A stretch of DNA of 64,000 nucleotides from JADKAV01 sp037046735 (GTDB lineage Bacteria; Actinomycetota; Actinomycetes; S36-B12; UBA10799), in NCBI GenBank assembly GCA_037046735.1, contig JBAOHC010000020.1:124001-188000 (forward strand), read 5' to 3'. Both the position numbers and the translations under genes were made by a program. Shown here one piece after another: positions 17,884 through 26,067 of this stretch. Every line of letters begins with the position of its first letter. The first letter of the stretch is position 1. The notes under the pieces were generated by a model that was given only the letters and a program-made list of their open reading frames with translations, made no database searches and had not been told where the DNA came from.

Positions 17884-18825
17884 TCAGCGAGGTGCCAGTT
17901 CCACACCGGTGAGATCCAGATTCCAGGAATAGCGGGTCGCCCGGTTGTCGCCACCGTCGGAGTACTGATGGGAGCCGGTGATGCGGCTCAGGTCCGTCGT
18001 GACCTGCTGAAGACCGCCTGGCTGCGAAGCGTCTCCCAGGTTGAGCAGACCCATGCCCTGGACGTATCCGAACATCTCACCCCAGTCCCCGGTCCGGGCG
18101 TCGCACGTTCTCGTGGCGATGAAGGGTGACGGGAACGAGAACTCCAGACCGATCCGTGCGGTCCATACCCAGCTCTGCCCCACCTTGGCGCGCGGGATGG
18201 TGAGCCGCCCGTGGGCCAGGAGGGGGTCGGTCAAGGTTGCGCCCCCCTCGTAAGGGCAGGTCCCGGTTCCCGAAACCTGCCAGGTGATGCCCAGGAACTC
18301 CACCGCGTAGACGACGTTCTTGTCGTCGGTCAGTTCGCCGTCGTAGACGAAGGTCAGGGCCCCTGAGGCATCGAGGCGGGAGTCGCCCGTGGGCACCTGG
18401 GCCATGGTGTAGGTCCCTGTGAGTCGCTTCGGGAAACTGTCCGCAACGTCGACCCGCCGCGAGAAGCTGACCTCCTGGTAGTTGCCCCGTTGCGCGGGTA
18501 CGTACAACCGCCAGTACCACCGGCCCAACTGCGGCGACGGCACCGTGAACGAGACCTTGCCTCCCCGGGTCGTTCGCACCCGCTGGACGGTGGCGAACTT
18601 CCAGTCCTCGAACTTGCTTCGCTGCAGAAAGACGCGTAGTCCCTTCTGCCGTCCCACGGTCGCCGTAGCCGTCCACTGCGTCCCCACGCTGACGGCCAGC
18701 GGCTTGATGGTGAACTTGCGGATCGGAAAAGAATCCGACGCGGGCGCTGGAGCGGCACCAACGACCACGAGCATGGCAGCCAACACCGCGAGAAGGGGCA
18801 ACAGCCAGTTACGCCGCAAGATCAT
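17884..18825 (-). CDS. secreted protein of unknown function
   Basis: A 313-residue protein with a Sec signal peptide: MILRR then a hydrophobic core (8-23) and a likely cleavage near Ala29 (APAPA-SDS). Residues ~35-125 look like an all-beta domain (alternating hydrophobics, ending VPSPQLGRWYWRLYVPAQ) similar in style to bacterial Ig-like domains. The rest is also beta-rich, with one Cys pair candidate (TGTCPYEG, ATRTCDART). No catalytic motif is seen. It lies alone between rpmE and rho with its own leaderless-type promoter. I do not recognise a named family. Confidence 0.75.
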   Translation of the reverse strand: MILRRNWLLPLLAVLAAMLVVVGAAPAPASDSFPIRKFTIKPLAVSVGTQWTATATVGRQKGLRVFLQRSKFEDWKFATVQRVRTTRGGKVSFTVPSPQLGRWYWRLYVPAQRGNYQEVSFSRRVDVADSFPKRLTGTYTMAQVPTGDSRLDASGALTFVYDGELTDDKNVVYAVEFLGITWQVSGTGTCPYEGGATLTDPLLAHGRLTIPRAKVGQSWVWTARIGLEFSFPSPFIATRTCDARTGDWGEMFGYVQGMGLLNLGDASQPGGLQQVTTDLSRITGSHQYSDGGDNRATRYSWNLDLTGVELAPR

Positions 18826-18831
18826 TGGAGC

Positions 18832-18837
18832 AGCGTA
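18832..18837 (-). promoter_or_regulatory. putative leaderless -10 element of the secreted-protein gene
   Basis: TACGCT on the minus strand, 6 bases before the ATG at 18825. Confidence 0.5.
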
Positions 18838-18862
18838 ACTGCTGACTCCCTCAGCCGGAAGC

Positions 18863-20615
18863 TCAGAACCTCTCGCCGCTGGGCGCCTCGGCCTCGAGGC
18901 CGGCCGGCGTGGTCTGCTGCACCTGCCGCAGGAACTCGTAGTTGCTGCTGGTCTCCCGCAACTTGCTGATCAGCAACTCGATGCCCTGCTGGGTGTCCAA
19001 GGCATGCAGGACCCGGCGCAGTTTCCAGACGATGGCCAACTCCTCCTTGGTCATCAGCAGCTCTTCCTTGCGGGTGCCGGACGCATCCACATCGACAGCC
19101 GGGAACACCCGCTTGTCGGCCAGGCGCCGGTCCAGTTTGAGCTCCATGTTGCCGGTGCCCTTGAACTCCTCGAAGATCACCTCGTCCATGCGGGATCCGG
19201 TCTCCACCAGCGCGGTGGCGATGATCGTCAACGAGCCACCCTCCTCGATGTTGCGCGCAGCACCGAAGAACTTCTTGGGCGGGTACAACGCCGCCGAGTC
19301 CACCCCACCGGAAAGGATACGTCCTGAGGCCGGGGCTGAAAGGTTGTATGCGCGCCCCAAACGGGTCATCGAGTCGAGCAGAATCACGACGTCCTGACCC
19401 ATCTCGACGAGCCGCTTCGCCCGCTCGATCGCCAGTTCGGCCACGGTCGTGTGGTCGTCGGCGGGACGGTCGAAGGTGGAGGCGATGACCTCACCCTTGA
19501 CCGAGCGCTTCATGTCCGTGACCTCTTCGGGCCGCTCATCCACGAGCACCACCATCAGGTGAACCTCGGGGTTGTTCGCGGTGATGGAGTTCGCGATCCG
19601 CTGCAGCACCATGGTCTTGCCGGCCTTGGGCGGGGACACGATCAACCCACGCTGTCCCTTCCCGATCGGGGCGACGAGGTCGATGATGCGCGCGGTGAGG
19701 TTGGAGGCATCGCCCTCGAGGCGCAGTCGGTGCTGGGGGTACAGCGGAGTGAGCTTGCCAAACTCCTTGCGTTCCCGGGACTTATCCGGATCCAAGCCAT
19801 TGATCTTGTCGATGCGAACCAGTGGGTTGTACTTCTGACGGCTGTTGTCGGCCTCGCGGTTCGGGCGGATCGCTCCGACCACGTGGTCACCCTTGCGCAG
19901 CGCGTACTTCTTGACCAGACCAAGGCTGAGGTAGGCGTCGGTCGGCCCAGGCAGGTAACCGGTCGTGCGCAGGAAGGCGTAGTTATCCAGCACATCGAGG
20001 ATGCCGGCCACGGGCACGAGCACCTCATCCTCGGTCACCTCGGGCTCGACATCGTCGCGGCGGCGTTCGCGGTTGCGATCCCGGCCGCGGCGGCGCCGGT
20101 TGTTGGCGTTGTTGTTGCGATCGCGGTTGCCCTCACCATCGCGGGCCTGCTGCTCACGACTGCGGTCCCCGCCATCCCGGTTCTGCTGATCGGCGCCATC
20201 GCCCTCGCGGTTCTGGTTCTGCTCGCGGTTCTGGTTCTGCTCGCGGTTCTGGTTCTGCTCGCGGGTTCTGCTCGCGGTTCTGGTTCTGCTCGCGGTTCCG
20301 GTTGCGGTTGCGCCCGCCCTCCCGGCTCTCCTCGCGCCCAGCTTTCTGGGGCTCGCCCTCCGCTTGCGGCTGGGCCGCCGCTGCTGGCTGTTGCACCTCA
20401 GACTGCTCAGGCGCGCTGGCCTCAGAGTGCTTCTCGGCGGGAGGTTGCTCGCTCTTCGCAGCACCCTGCAGGGCGGCGATGAGTTCGCTCTTGCGCATGG
20501 ACGAAGCTCCAGAGATTCCCTGGTCAGCCGCCATTTTGCGCAGATCTGCAAGCAGCATCCCGGTGAGGCCCGGGCGACGTTTGGCGGTCGGCTGCTCGAT
20601 TGTGGTGTCAGTCAA
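18863..20615 (-). CDS. rho: transcription termination factor Rho, with an apparent frameshift
   Basis: RNA-dependent helicase that ends transcription. Two frames are needed. The N-terminal frame (20615 to about 20266) holds the Rho_N domain (LLADLRKMAADQGISGAS, MRKSELIAAL); the C-terminal frame (about 20262 to 18863) holds the RNA-binding fold (VLDNYAFLRTTGYLPG), P-loop VSPPKAGKT and VDERPEEVTDM. The shift falls in tandem 18-bp repeats (20206-20290) that encode EQNQNR: the unit at 20260-20272 has only 13 bases. Joined, the protein is about 583 residues, with an Asn/Arg/Gln-rich insert typical of actinobacterial Rho. The likely start is TTG at 20615 (MTDTTIEQPT) with AAAGGG 8 bases upstream. 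A 562-codon frame starting at 20551 is open but its first ~90 residues are out of frame. Confidence 0.85.
20206..20290. repeat. 18-bp tandem repeat within rho, one unit short by 5 bases
   Basis: Unit cgcggttctggttctgct (plus strand) begins at 20206, 20224, 20242 and 20273. The unit at 20260-20272 is 13 bases, equivalent to deletion of ttctg, and leaves a GGG run at 20263-20265. Each full unit encodes six residues (EQNQNR) of the Rho insert. The odd unit breaks the frame. Confidence 0.9.
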
Positions 20616-20885
20616 GTGACACGCCCTTTCATGGACGCGGGGCGAGTTCACGTGGATTCGCCCAACAGGTGAACGGCGATAAAGACACCGCCCACTTCGG
20701 ACAGGTTGTGCCAAGTGGGATTCAAGTGAGAGAAGAACGGGTGGGGCACGCGTGGCTTGACGGCCCCCCGGTTGATCGCCACGAGTTGAATGCCCTGGCT
20801 GCGCCAACTGTAACACTGCGAAGCCTCGAGGCGGAACCATACCCGTCGTGTCGGCCACAGCAGTACCGTGAATATGGAGGCGACA
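20616..20885. promoter_or_regulatory. rho leader and divergent promoter region
   Basis: A 270-base gap between rho (minus) and the CoA-binding protein gene (plus). TACAGT on the minus strand at 20807-20812 is a candidate rho -10 box and would give a leader of about 185 bases, long enough for autoregulation, as known for rho in other bacteria. On the plus strand TACCGT at 20864-20869 precedes the CoA-binding gene with a ~10-base leader containing GGAGG. No riboswitch class is recognised. The promoter calls are tentative. Confidence 0.4.
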
Positions 20886-21359
20886 ATGAAGGTTGCAGAA
20901 GCAGCAGAGCAATTCCTGACACACAAGCGCATCGCGGTCACCGGGGTGTCACGCAGTGCTGATCAACACGGAGCCAACGTCGTGTACGAACGGCTGAAGG
21001 ATCGTGGCTACACGGTCTTCGCCGTCAATCCGAACGTGACGGAGATCGTCGGCGATCCCAGTTATCCGGATCTACGTTCGATTCCAGGTGGGGTTGAGGC
21101 GGTCGTGATCGGCACCCGCGCGGAGCACGCCCCTGCCACCATGCGCGAGATCGTCGAGTTGGGCATCCCATGCGCGTGGATGCACCGGGCCTTCGGCGCG
21201 GGCAGCGTCAGCGATGAGGCCACCCGGATCGGCCGGGAAGCGGGGGTACTGGTCATCGATGGGGGCTGTCCCCTGATGTTCGGGGCCACGTCCGACGGCG
21301 GCCACCGGTTCATGTGCCGGATGCTCAAAGCAACGGGCAAGGTGCCGCGGACCGTCTGA
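20886..21359 (+). CDS. CoA-binding (YccU-like) protein
   Basis: A 157-residue single-domain Rossmann-type protein of the CoA_binding_2 family: a short N-terminal helix, KRIAVTGVSR nucleotide-binding loop, then YTVFAVNPN and DLRSIPGGVEAVVIG. Members bind CoA but their reaction is unknown; the fold is the same as the first domain of succinyl-CoA synthetase alpha. The ATG at 20886 was chosen because GGAGG lies 5 bases before it; in-frame starts at 20868 and 20874 are possible but lack a site. It is convergent with thrB. Confidence 0.85.
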   Translation: MKVAEAAEQFLTHKRIAVTGVSRSADQHGANVVYERLKDRGYTVFAVNPNVTEIVGDPSYPDLRSIPGGVEAVVIGTRAEHAPATMREIVELGIPCAWMHRAFGAGSVSDEATRIGREAGVLVIDGGCPLMFGATSDGGHRFMCRMLKATGKVPRTV

Positions 21360-21369
21360 AGTCGCCCGG

Positions 21370-22212
21370 TTACGACCCGGTGACCAGCACTCCCTGCAGG
21401 GCGACCGGTAACTCCATGACTCGCCAGCCGTCAGGGGCAACCGCGGGCCCGAAAGCGATGACGCTGGGACCCGCCCCGGAGATCGCTGCCGGCACCCCAC
21501 ACGCCCGCAGGTCCTGGACGAGATCCCACGACTGCGGGTAGGCGGGTTTGCGGTAGTCCTGATGCAGGCGGTCCTCGGTTGCCGCCAGCAGATGCTGTGG
21601 GTAGCCGGTGAACGCCGCTACCGCCAGGGCGGCTCGTCCGATCGCGTGTACGGCATCCGCGTAGGGAACGCTGGTCGGTAGCAGGCCGCGAGCGGTCTCG
21701 GTGGATAGCCGCTGATGCGGGATGACCACGTTCACCCTTGACACAGTGGGCTGCAACCGCACTGCCATCCCCGACGACTCGGTCCATGCCACCGTCAGAC
21801 CCCCGAGCAGGGCAGGAGCCACATTGTCCGGATGCCCCTCAATGCGGGTCGCCAGGTCGAGCAGAGTGGCGTCGTCAAGGTCGGCTCCGAGCGCCCGGGC
21901 ACCCGCCAGACCAGTCACAATGGCGGCCGATGAACTCCCCAGACCACGCCCGTGCGGAATGACGTTCTCGCAGGTCAGAGCCACTTTTGGGGCAGTCTGC
22001 CGGACGTGTTCGAAGGCCCGGCGGAAGCTCGCCAGCACCAAGTGTTCGGGGCCGGTGGGCACCTCCCCAGCACCCTCTCCTGAGACGGTCACCCGGTCCT
22101 CGTCAGCGAGCTCGAACGTCACTCGGTCCCGCCACTCCAGAGCGAGGCCGAGGCTGTCGAAGCCAGGGCCAAGATTGGCCGACGTGGCGGGGGCTCGAAC
22201 GACCACCGTCAT
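21370..22212 (-). CDS. thrB: homoserine kinase
   Basis: GHMP-family kinase making O-phospho-L-homoserine, the substrate of the threonine synthase encoded just upstream. It is 280 residues. The ATP loop PHGRGLGSSSAA lies at 86-97, with the N-terminal APATSANLGPGFDSLG and the C-terminal GVPAAISGAGPS motif also present. The start overlaps the thrC stop by one base (TGATG). It is the last gene of hom-thrC-thrB, in the usual actinobacterial order. Confidence 0.97.
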   Translation of the reverse strand: MTVVVRAPATSANLGPGFDSLGLALEWRDRVTFELADEDRVTVSGEGAGEVPTGPEHLVLASFRRAFEHVRQTAPKVALTCENVIPHGRGLGSSSAAIVTGLAGARALGADLDDATLLDLATRIEGHPDNVAPALLGGLTVAWTESSGMAVRLQPTVSRVNVVIPHQRLSTETARGLLPTSVPYADAVHAIGRAALAVAAFTGYPQHLLAATEDRLHQDYRKPAYPQSWDLVQDLRACGVPAAISGAGPSVIAFGPAVAPDGWRVMELPVALQGVLVTGS

Positions 22213-23255
22213 CAGAGCAGCCCCAGTTCCGCGGCAGCCGCCTGCGCGTCAATCGCGATGCGGACCGGCTGCGGCGCACCGGCGATCGCCCACTGCGGGT
22301 CTTTGAGCCCGTTGCCGGTGACGGTGCACACGATCGTCTGGCCGGCATCCAGTTCGCCAGCGGCATGTTTGGCCAGCAGTCCGGCGACCCCGGCTGCCGA
22401 TGCTGGCTCCACGAATACGCCCTCCCCCGCGGCGAGCAGCTTGTAGGCGCGCAGAATCTGCCGGTCGGTCACCATCTCGATGACCCCACCCGACTCGTCG
22501 CGGGCCGCCTCGGCGAAGTCCCACGACGCCGGGTTGCCGATCCGGATGGCGGTCGCGATGGTCTGCGGCCGGCGCACCGGCGCCCCGCGCACGATGGGAG
22601 CTGCTCCCGCCGCCTGGAACCCCCACATGCGGGGGGCGACCTCGTACTCGCGGTAGCCCTTCCAGTACGCCGTGATGTTGCCGGCATTGCCCACGGGCAG
22701 ACAGTGGATGTCCGGGGCGGCACCGAGTTGGTCCACGATTTCGAAACTGGCCGTCTTCTGCCCCTCGATGCGCACCGGGTTCACACTGTTGACCAGCGCG
22801 ACGGGGTACTCCTGCGACAGCTGACGGGCCAGCGTCAGGCAATCGTCGAAGTTGCCGTCGATCTGCAGCAGGCGGGCACCGTGCACAAGCGCCTGCGCAA
22901 GTTTGCCCATCGCGATCTTGCCCGCTGGGACCAAGACCGCGCACACCATATCGGCGCGCACGGCATAGGCGGCCGCGCTGGCGCTGGTGTTACCGGTGGA
23001 GGCACAAATGACCGCCTTGGCGCCTTCTTGGGCCGCGGTGGAGATGGCCATAGTCATGCCCCGGTCCTTGAAAGACCCGGTCGGATTGGCACCCTCGACC
23101 TTCAGGTAGACCTCACAGCCGGTCGTCTGCGACAAGCGGTTGGCGCGCACCAAGGGGGTGCCGCCCTCCCGCAGAGTGATCACGGGCGTCTGATCCGTCA
23201 CCGGGAGGTGGTCGCGGTACTCCTCGATGACCCCGCGCCAGACGTGGGCGGTCAT
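22212..23255 (-). CDS. thrC: threonine synthase
   Basis: PLP enzyme converting O-phosphohomoserine to threonine. It is 347 residues, the short bacterial form. The PLP lysine is Lys63 (NPTGSFKDRGM), and ASTGNTSASAAAYA and VGNAGNI bind the cofactor phosphate. It overlaps hom by 4 bases upstream and thrB by 1 base downstream, so the three genes are tightly coupled. Confidence 0.97.
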   Translation of the reverse strand: MTAHVWRGVIEEYRDHLPVTDQTPVITLREGGTPLVRANRLSQTTGCEVYLKVEGANPTGSFKDRGMTMAISTAAQEGAKAVICASTGNTSASAAAYAVRADMVCAVLVPAGKIAMGKLAQALVHGARLLQIDGNFDDCLTLARQLSQEYPVALVNSVNPVRIEGQKTASFEIVDQLGAAPDIHCLPVGNAGNITAYWKGYREYEVAPRMWGFQAAGAAPIVRGAPVRRPQTIATAIRIGNPASWDFAEAARDESGGVIEMVTDRQILRAYKLLAAGEGVFVEPASAAGVAGLLAKHAAGELDAGQTIVCTVTGNGLKDPQWAIAGAPQPVRIAIDAQAAAAELGLL

Positions 23256-24547
23256 TCGACGCCCTCCACGCGCATCACTGACACCACTTGGTTGACGGCG
23301 TCGAGATCCCGCAGAGCGTCCACGGTGGCGCTCAGATCGGCATCGAGAGCCGCATGCGTGCCGATCAGCAACACCGCCCGGCCCGCCTCGTCAGTGGTGT
23401 CCTGCCGGACCGTCTGGATGGACACGTCGTGATGGCCGAAGCAGGTGGCGATCGCGGCCAGCACACCCGGCCGGTCAGCCACGTCCAGATTGATGATGTA
23501 ACGCGTGGTGGCTTCCCCGATCGGCCGGGGTGTGAGCCCGGCGTACACGGACTGCGCCTGGCCGGCGGCACCCGCCTGCCGGTTGCGCGCGGCCGTGACG
23601 AGGTCGCCCAGTACCGCGCTGGCGGTCGGTTCGCCACCCGCCCCTCTGCCGTAGAACATCATCTGCCCGGCTGATTCGGCTTCCACGAAGACAGCGTTGA
23701 ACGCGTCCCGGACGCTGGCCAGGGGGTGAGCACGCGGCACCAGGGCCGGGTGCACCCGAGTCACCACACCGTGGCCGTCGGCCGTACGTTCGGCCACGGC
23801 CAGCAGTTTGATCACATAACCCAGATCGCGGGCAGCCTCGACATCGCGCAGGGTGACCGACGTGATCCCCTCGCAGTACACGTCGGACAGGGTGACGCTG
23901 GAGTGGAAGGCGAGAGTGGCCAGGATCGCCGCTTTCGCGGCGGCATCATGTCCGCCCACGTCGGCAGTGGGGTCCGCCTCGGCGTAGCCGAGGCGTTGGG
24001 CCTCCGCGAGCACGTCCGCGTAGTCGGCGCCCTCCTCGTCCATCTTCGTGAGGATGTAGTTCGTGGTGCCGTTGACGATCCCGAGCACACGGCTGACCCG
24101 GTCGCCGGCCAGTGATTCCCGCAGTGGCCGAAGCAGTGGGATCGCTCCAGCGACGGCCGCCTCATAGAACAGGTCGACACCATGGTCGTGCGCGATCTGG
24201 TGCAGGGAGGCGCTGTGCTCACTGAGGAGGGCCTTGTTAGCGCTGATGACGCTGGCACCGTTGGCCAACGCCGTCTCCAACAACTCCCGGGTGGGATCCA
24301 GACCGCCCATGACCTCCACGACGATGTCCACATCGTCGCGGGTGACCACACTCATCGGGTCGTCGGTCAACAGCGCGGGATCGATGCCCGGGCGGGGCTT
24401 CGCCGTGTCGCGCACGGCGACGGCGACCAATTCGAGGGTCGCGCCGGCCCGCTGGCGCAGATCCTCGGCGGAATCGGTCAGCAACCGGGCCACCTGGGAA
24501 CCGACAGTTCCACCACCGAGCAGGGCTACGCGCACAACGTCAGACAC
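23252..24547 (-). CDS. hom: homoserine dehydrogenase
   Basis: Reduces aspartate semialdehyde to homoserine with NAD(P)H; branch point to threonine and methionine. It is 431 residues: Rossmann domain with GGGTVG (11-16), central catalytic domain with VNGTTNYILTKM and the Lys-containing EADPTADVGGHDAAAK, and a C-terminal ACT domain (around 350-430, NLDVADRPGVLAAIA), which in this family mediates feedback inhibition by threonine. The start is GTG. CAGACT 6 bases upstream is a weak -10 candidate. Confidence 0.97.
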   Translation of the reverse strand: MSDVVRVALLGGGTVGSQVARLLTDSAEDLRQRAGATLELVAVAVRDTAKPRPGIDPALLTDDPMSVVTRDDVDIVVEVMGGLDPTRELLETALANGASVISANKALLSEHSASLHQIAHDHGVDLFYEAAVAGAIPLLRPLRESLAGDRVSRVLGIVNGTTNYILTKMDEEGADYADVLAEAQRLGYAEADPTADVGGHDAAAKAAILATLAFHSSVTLSDVYCEGITSVTLRDVEAARDLGYVIKLLAVAERTADGHGVVTRVHPALVPRAHPLASVRDAFNAVFVEAESAGQMMFYGRGAGGEPTASAVLGDLVTAARNRQAGAAGQAQSVYAGLTPRPIGEATTRYIINLDVADRPGVLAAIATCFGHHDVSIQTVRQDTTDEAGRAVLLIGTHAALDADLSATVDALRDLDAVNQVVSVMRVEGVE

Positions 24548-24618
24548 GCCCCCAGTCTGTCACGGCAGGTGCCAGCACCTACGGCAAAGGTTCCCCCGAA
24601 CCCTTCGACCACCCGGCA

Positions 24619-26007
24619 CTAGAGCACAGGGTCCATGGCGAACATGTCGTCGAGCGTCTCGGCGCGCAGCACCACACTGCAAGCGCAGTCACTCACTGCG
24701 ATGACTGCGGGCTTCGGCAGGTAGTTGTAGTTGCTGGCCATGCTGCGGCAGTAGGCACCGGTCGCGGCCACAGCCAGCACGTCACCTGCCTCGATGTCGG
24801 CGGGTAACCAGGCGTCCCGGACGACCACGTCGCCACTCTCACAGTGTTTGCCCACAACGCGCGTCAGCACCGGTGATGCGTCCGACCGGCGATTGGCCAG
24901 CACGACGGTGTACTCCGCGTCGTACAGGGCGGTGCGGATGTTGTCACTCATCCCACCGTCCACCGACACGTACAGGCGACTGCGACCGCCGAGATCCACG
25001 GTCTTGACCGTGCCCACCTGGTAAACGGTGATGCCGGCGCCGCCTACGATCGCCCGGCCGGGTTCGACCGCGAGCCGCGGCATGGGGACACCCGCCAGTT
25101 CACATTCCCGGGCCACGATCGCCTGAATCTGTTTGGCCATGTCCGCGACCCGCGGAGGGTCGTCGGCGCTGGTGTAGGCGATACCCATCCCCCCACCCAG
25201 GTTCAGTTCACCGATGGCGTGGCCGGCAGTGACCAGTTCGGCGACCAGCCCGGCCATGCGATGAGCTGCGACCTCGAAGCCAGCCGCGTCGAAGATCTGC
25301 GACCCGATGTGGCTGTGCAGCCCGACGAGCTCGAGATGCGGGTCCTCGGCGACCAGCGTGGCGGCCCGAGCAGCCACTCCCCCGGCCAGGGCAAGCCCGA
25401 ACTTCTGGTCCTCATGGGCAGTGGCGATGAACTCGTGAGTGTGCGCCTCGACCCCGACAGTCACTCTGATCAACGTCTTGGGGGTGACGCCCATTTCGAC
25501 GGCCAAGTCCCGCAGCCGCTCGATCTCGGCGAACGAGTCGATGACGATGCGCCCGATCCCGACCTGCAATGCCCGGCGCAACTCGGCTTCGCTCTTGTTG
25601 TTTCCGTGGAACAGCATGCGGGCCGGGTCGACACCTGCCCGCAGCGCGATCTCCATCTCGCCGTAGGTGCAGACATCGATGCGCAGGCCCTCTTCATCGG
25701 CCCACTGCGCGATTCGGCCCGCCATGAAGGCTTTCGCGGCGTAGTACACGTCGGCGTCGGCGTAGGCCTGGGCGTAACTGCGGGCGGCGTGGCGGAAGTG
25801 CTGCTCGTCGAGCATGAACAAGGGGCTGCCGAACTGCGCCATCGCCTCAGTGACGGGAATACCTGCCAGGGTGAGCACGCCATCCACCCGTTCAGCGTGC
25901 GTCGGCCAGACCGTTGCGTCGAGGGCGTTGAGGTCGACGGGCGGGTCGCTGTGCGCGAGGGGATGGCTGATGTCCTCGTGCCGGGGTCCAGCCGGATGTG
26001 CAGGCAT
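24619..26007 (-). CDS. lysA: diaminopimelate decarboxylase
   Basis: Last step of lysine synthesis: decarboxylation of meso-DAP. It is 462 residues, a fold-type III PLP enzyme. The PLP lysine is Lys92 (VYYAAKAFMAG); LNLGGGMGIAY, EPGRAIVG and the catalytic CESGD cysteine motif are present. TACCCT ends 7 bases before the ATG, so the message may be leaderless and separate from argS, although the two are adjacent on the same strand. Confidence 0.97.
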   Translation of the reverse strand: MPAHPAGPRHEDISHPLAHSDPPVDLNALDATVWPTHAERVDGVLTLAGIPVTEAMAQFGSPLFMLDEQHFRHAARSYAQAYADADVYYAAKAFMAGRIAQWADEEGLRIDVCTYGEMEIALRAGVDPARMLFHGNNKSEAELRRALQVGIGRIVIDSFAEIERLRDLAVEMGVTPKTLIRVTVGVEAHTHEFIATAHEDQKFGLALAGGVAARAATLVAEDPHLELVGLHSHIGSQIFDAAGFEVAAHRMAGLVAELVTAGHAIGELNLGGGMGIAYTSADDPPRVADMAKQIQAIVARECELAGVPMPRLAVEPGRAIVGGAGITVYQVGTVKTVDLGGRSRLYVSVDGGMSDNIRTALYDAEYTVVLANRRSDASPVLTRVVGKHCESGDVVVRDAWLPADIEAGDVLAVAATGAYCRSMASNYNYLPKPAVIAVSDCACSVVLRAETLDDMFAMDPVL

Positions 26008-26014
26008 GGGATCA

Positions 26015-26020
26015 AGGGTA
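26015..26020 (-). promoter_or_regulatory. putative leaderless -10 element of lysA
   Basis: TACCCT on the minus strand, 7 bases before the lysA ATG, within the 60-base gap from argS. Confidence 0.5.
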
Positions 26021-26067
26021 TGGGGTGCCCGCGTCGCGCATGGGGGCTGGCGTCAGCGCTGCGCGGC

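Noticed and set aside
18863..20551. Calling rho as a single 562-codon gene starting at 20551
   Set aside because: Its first ~90 residues are out of frame with the clear Rho_N domain read in the neighbouring frame from 20615; the two-frame model is better.
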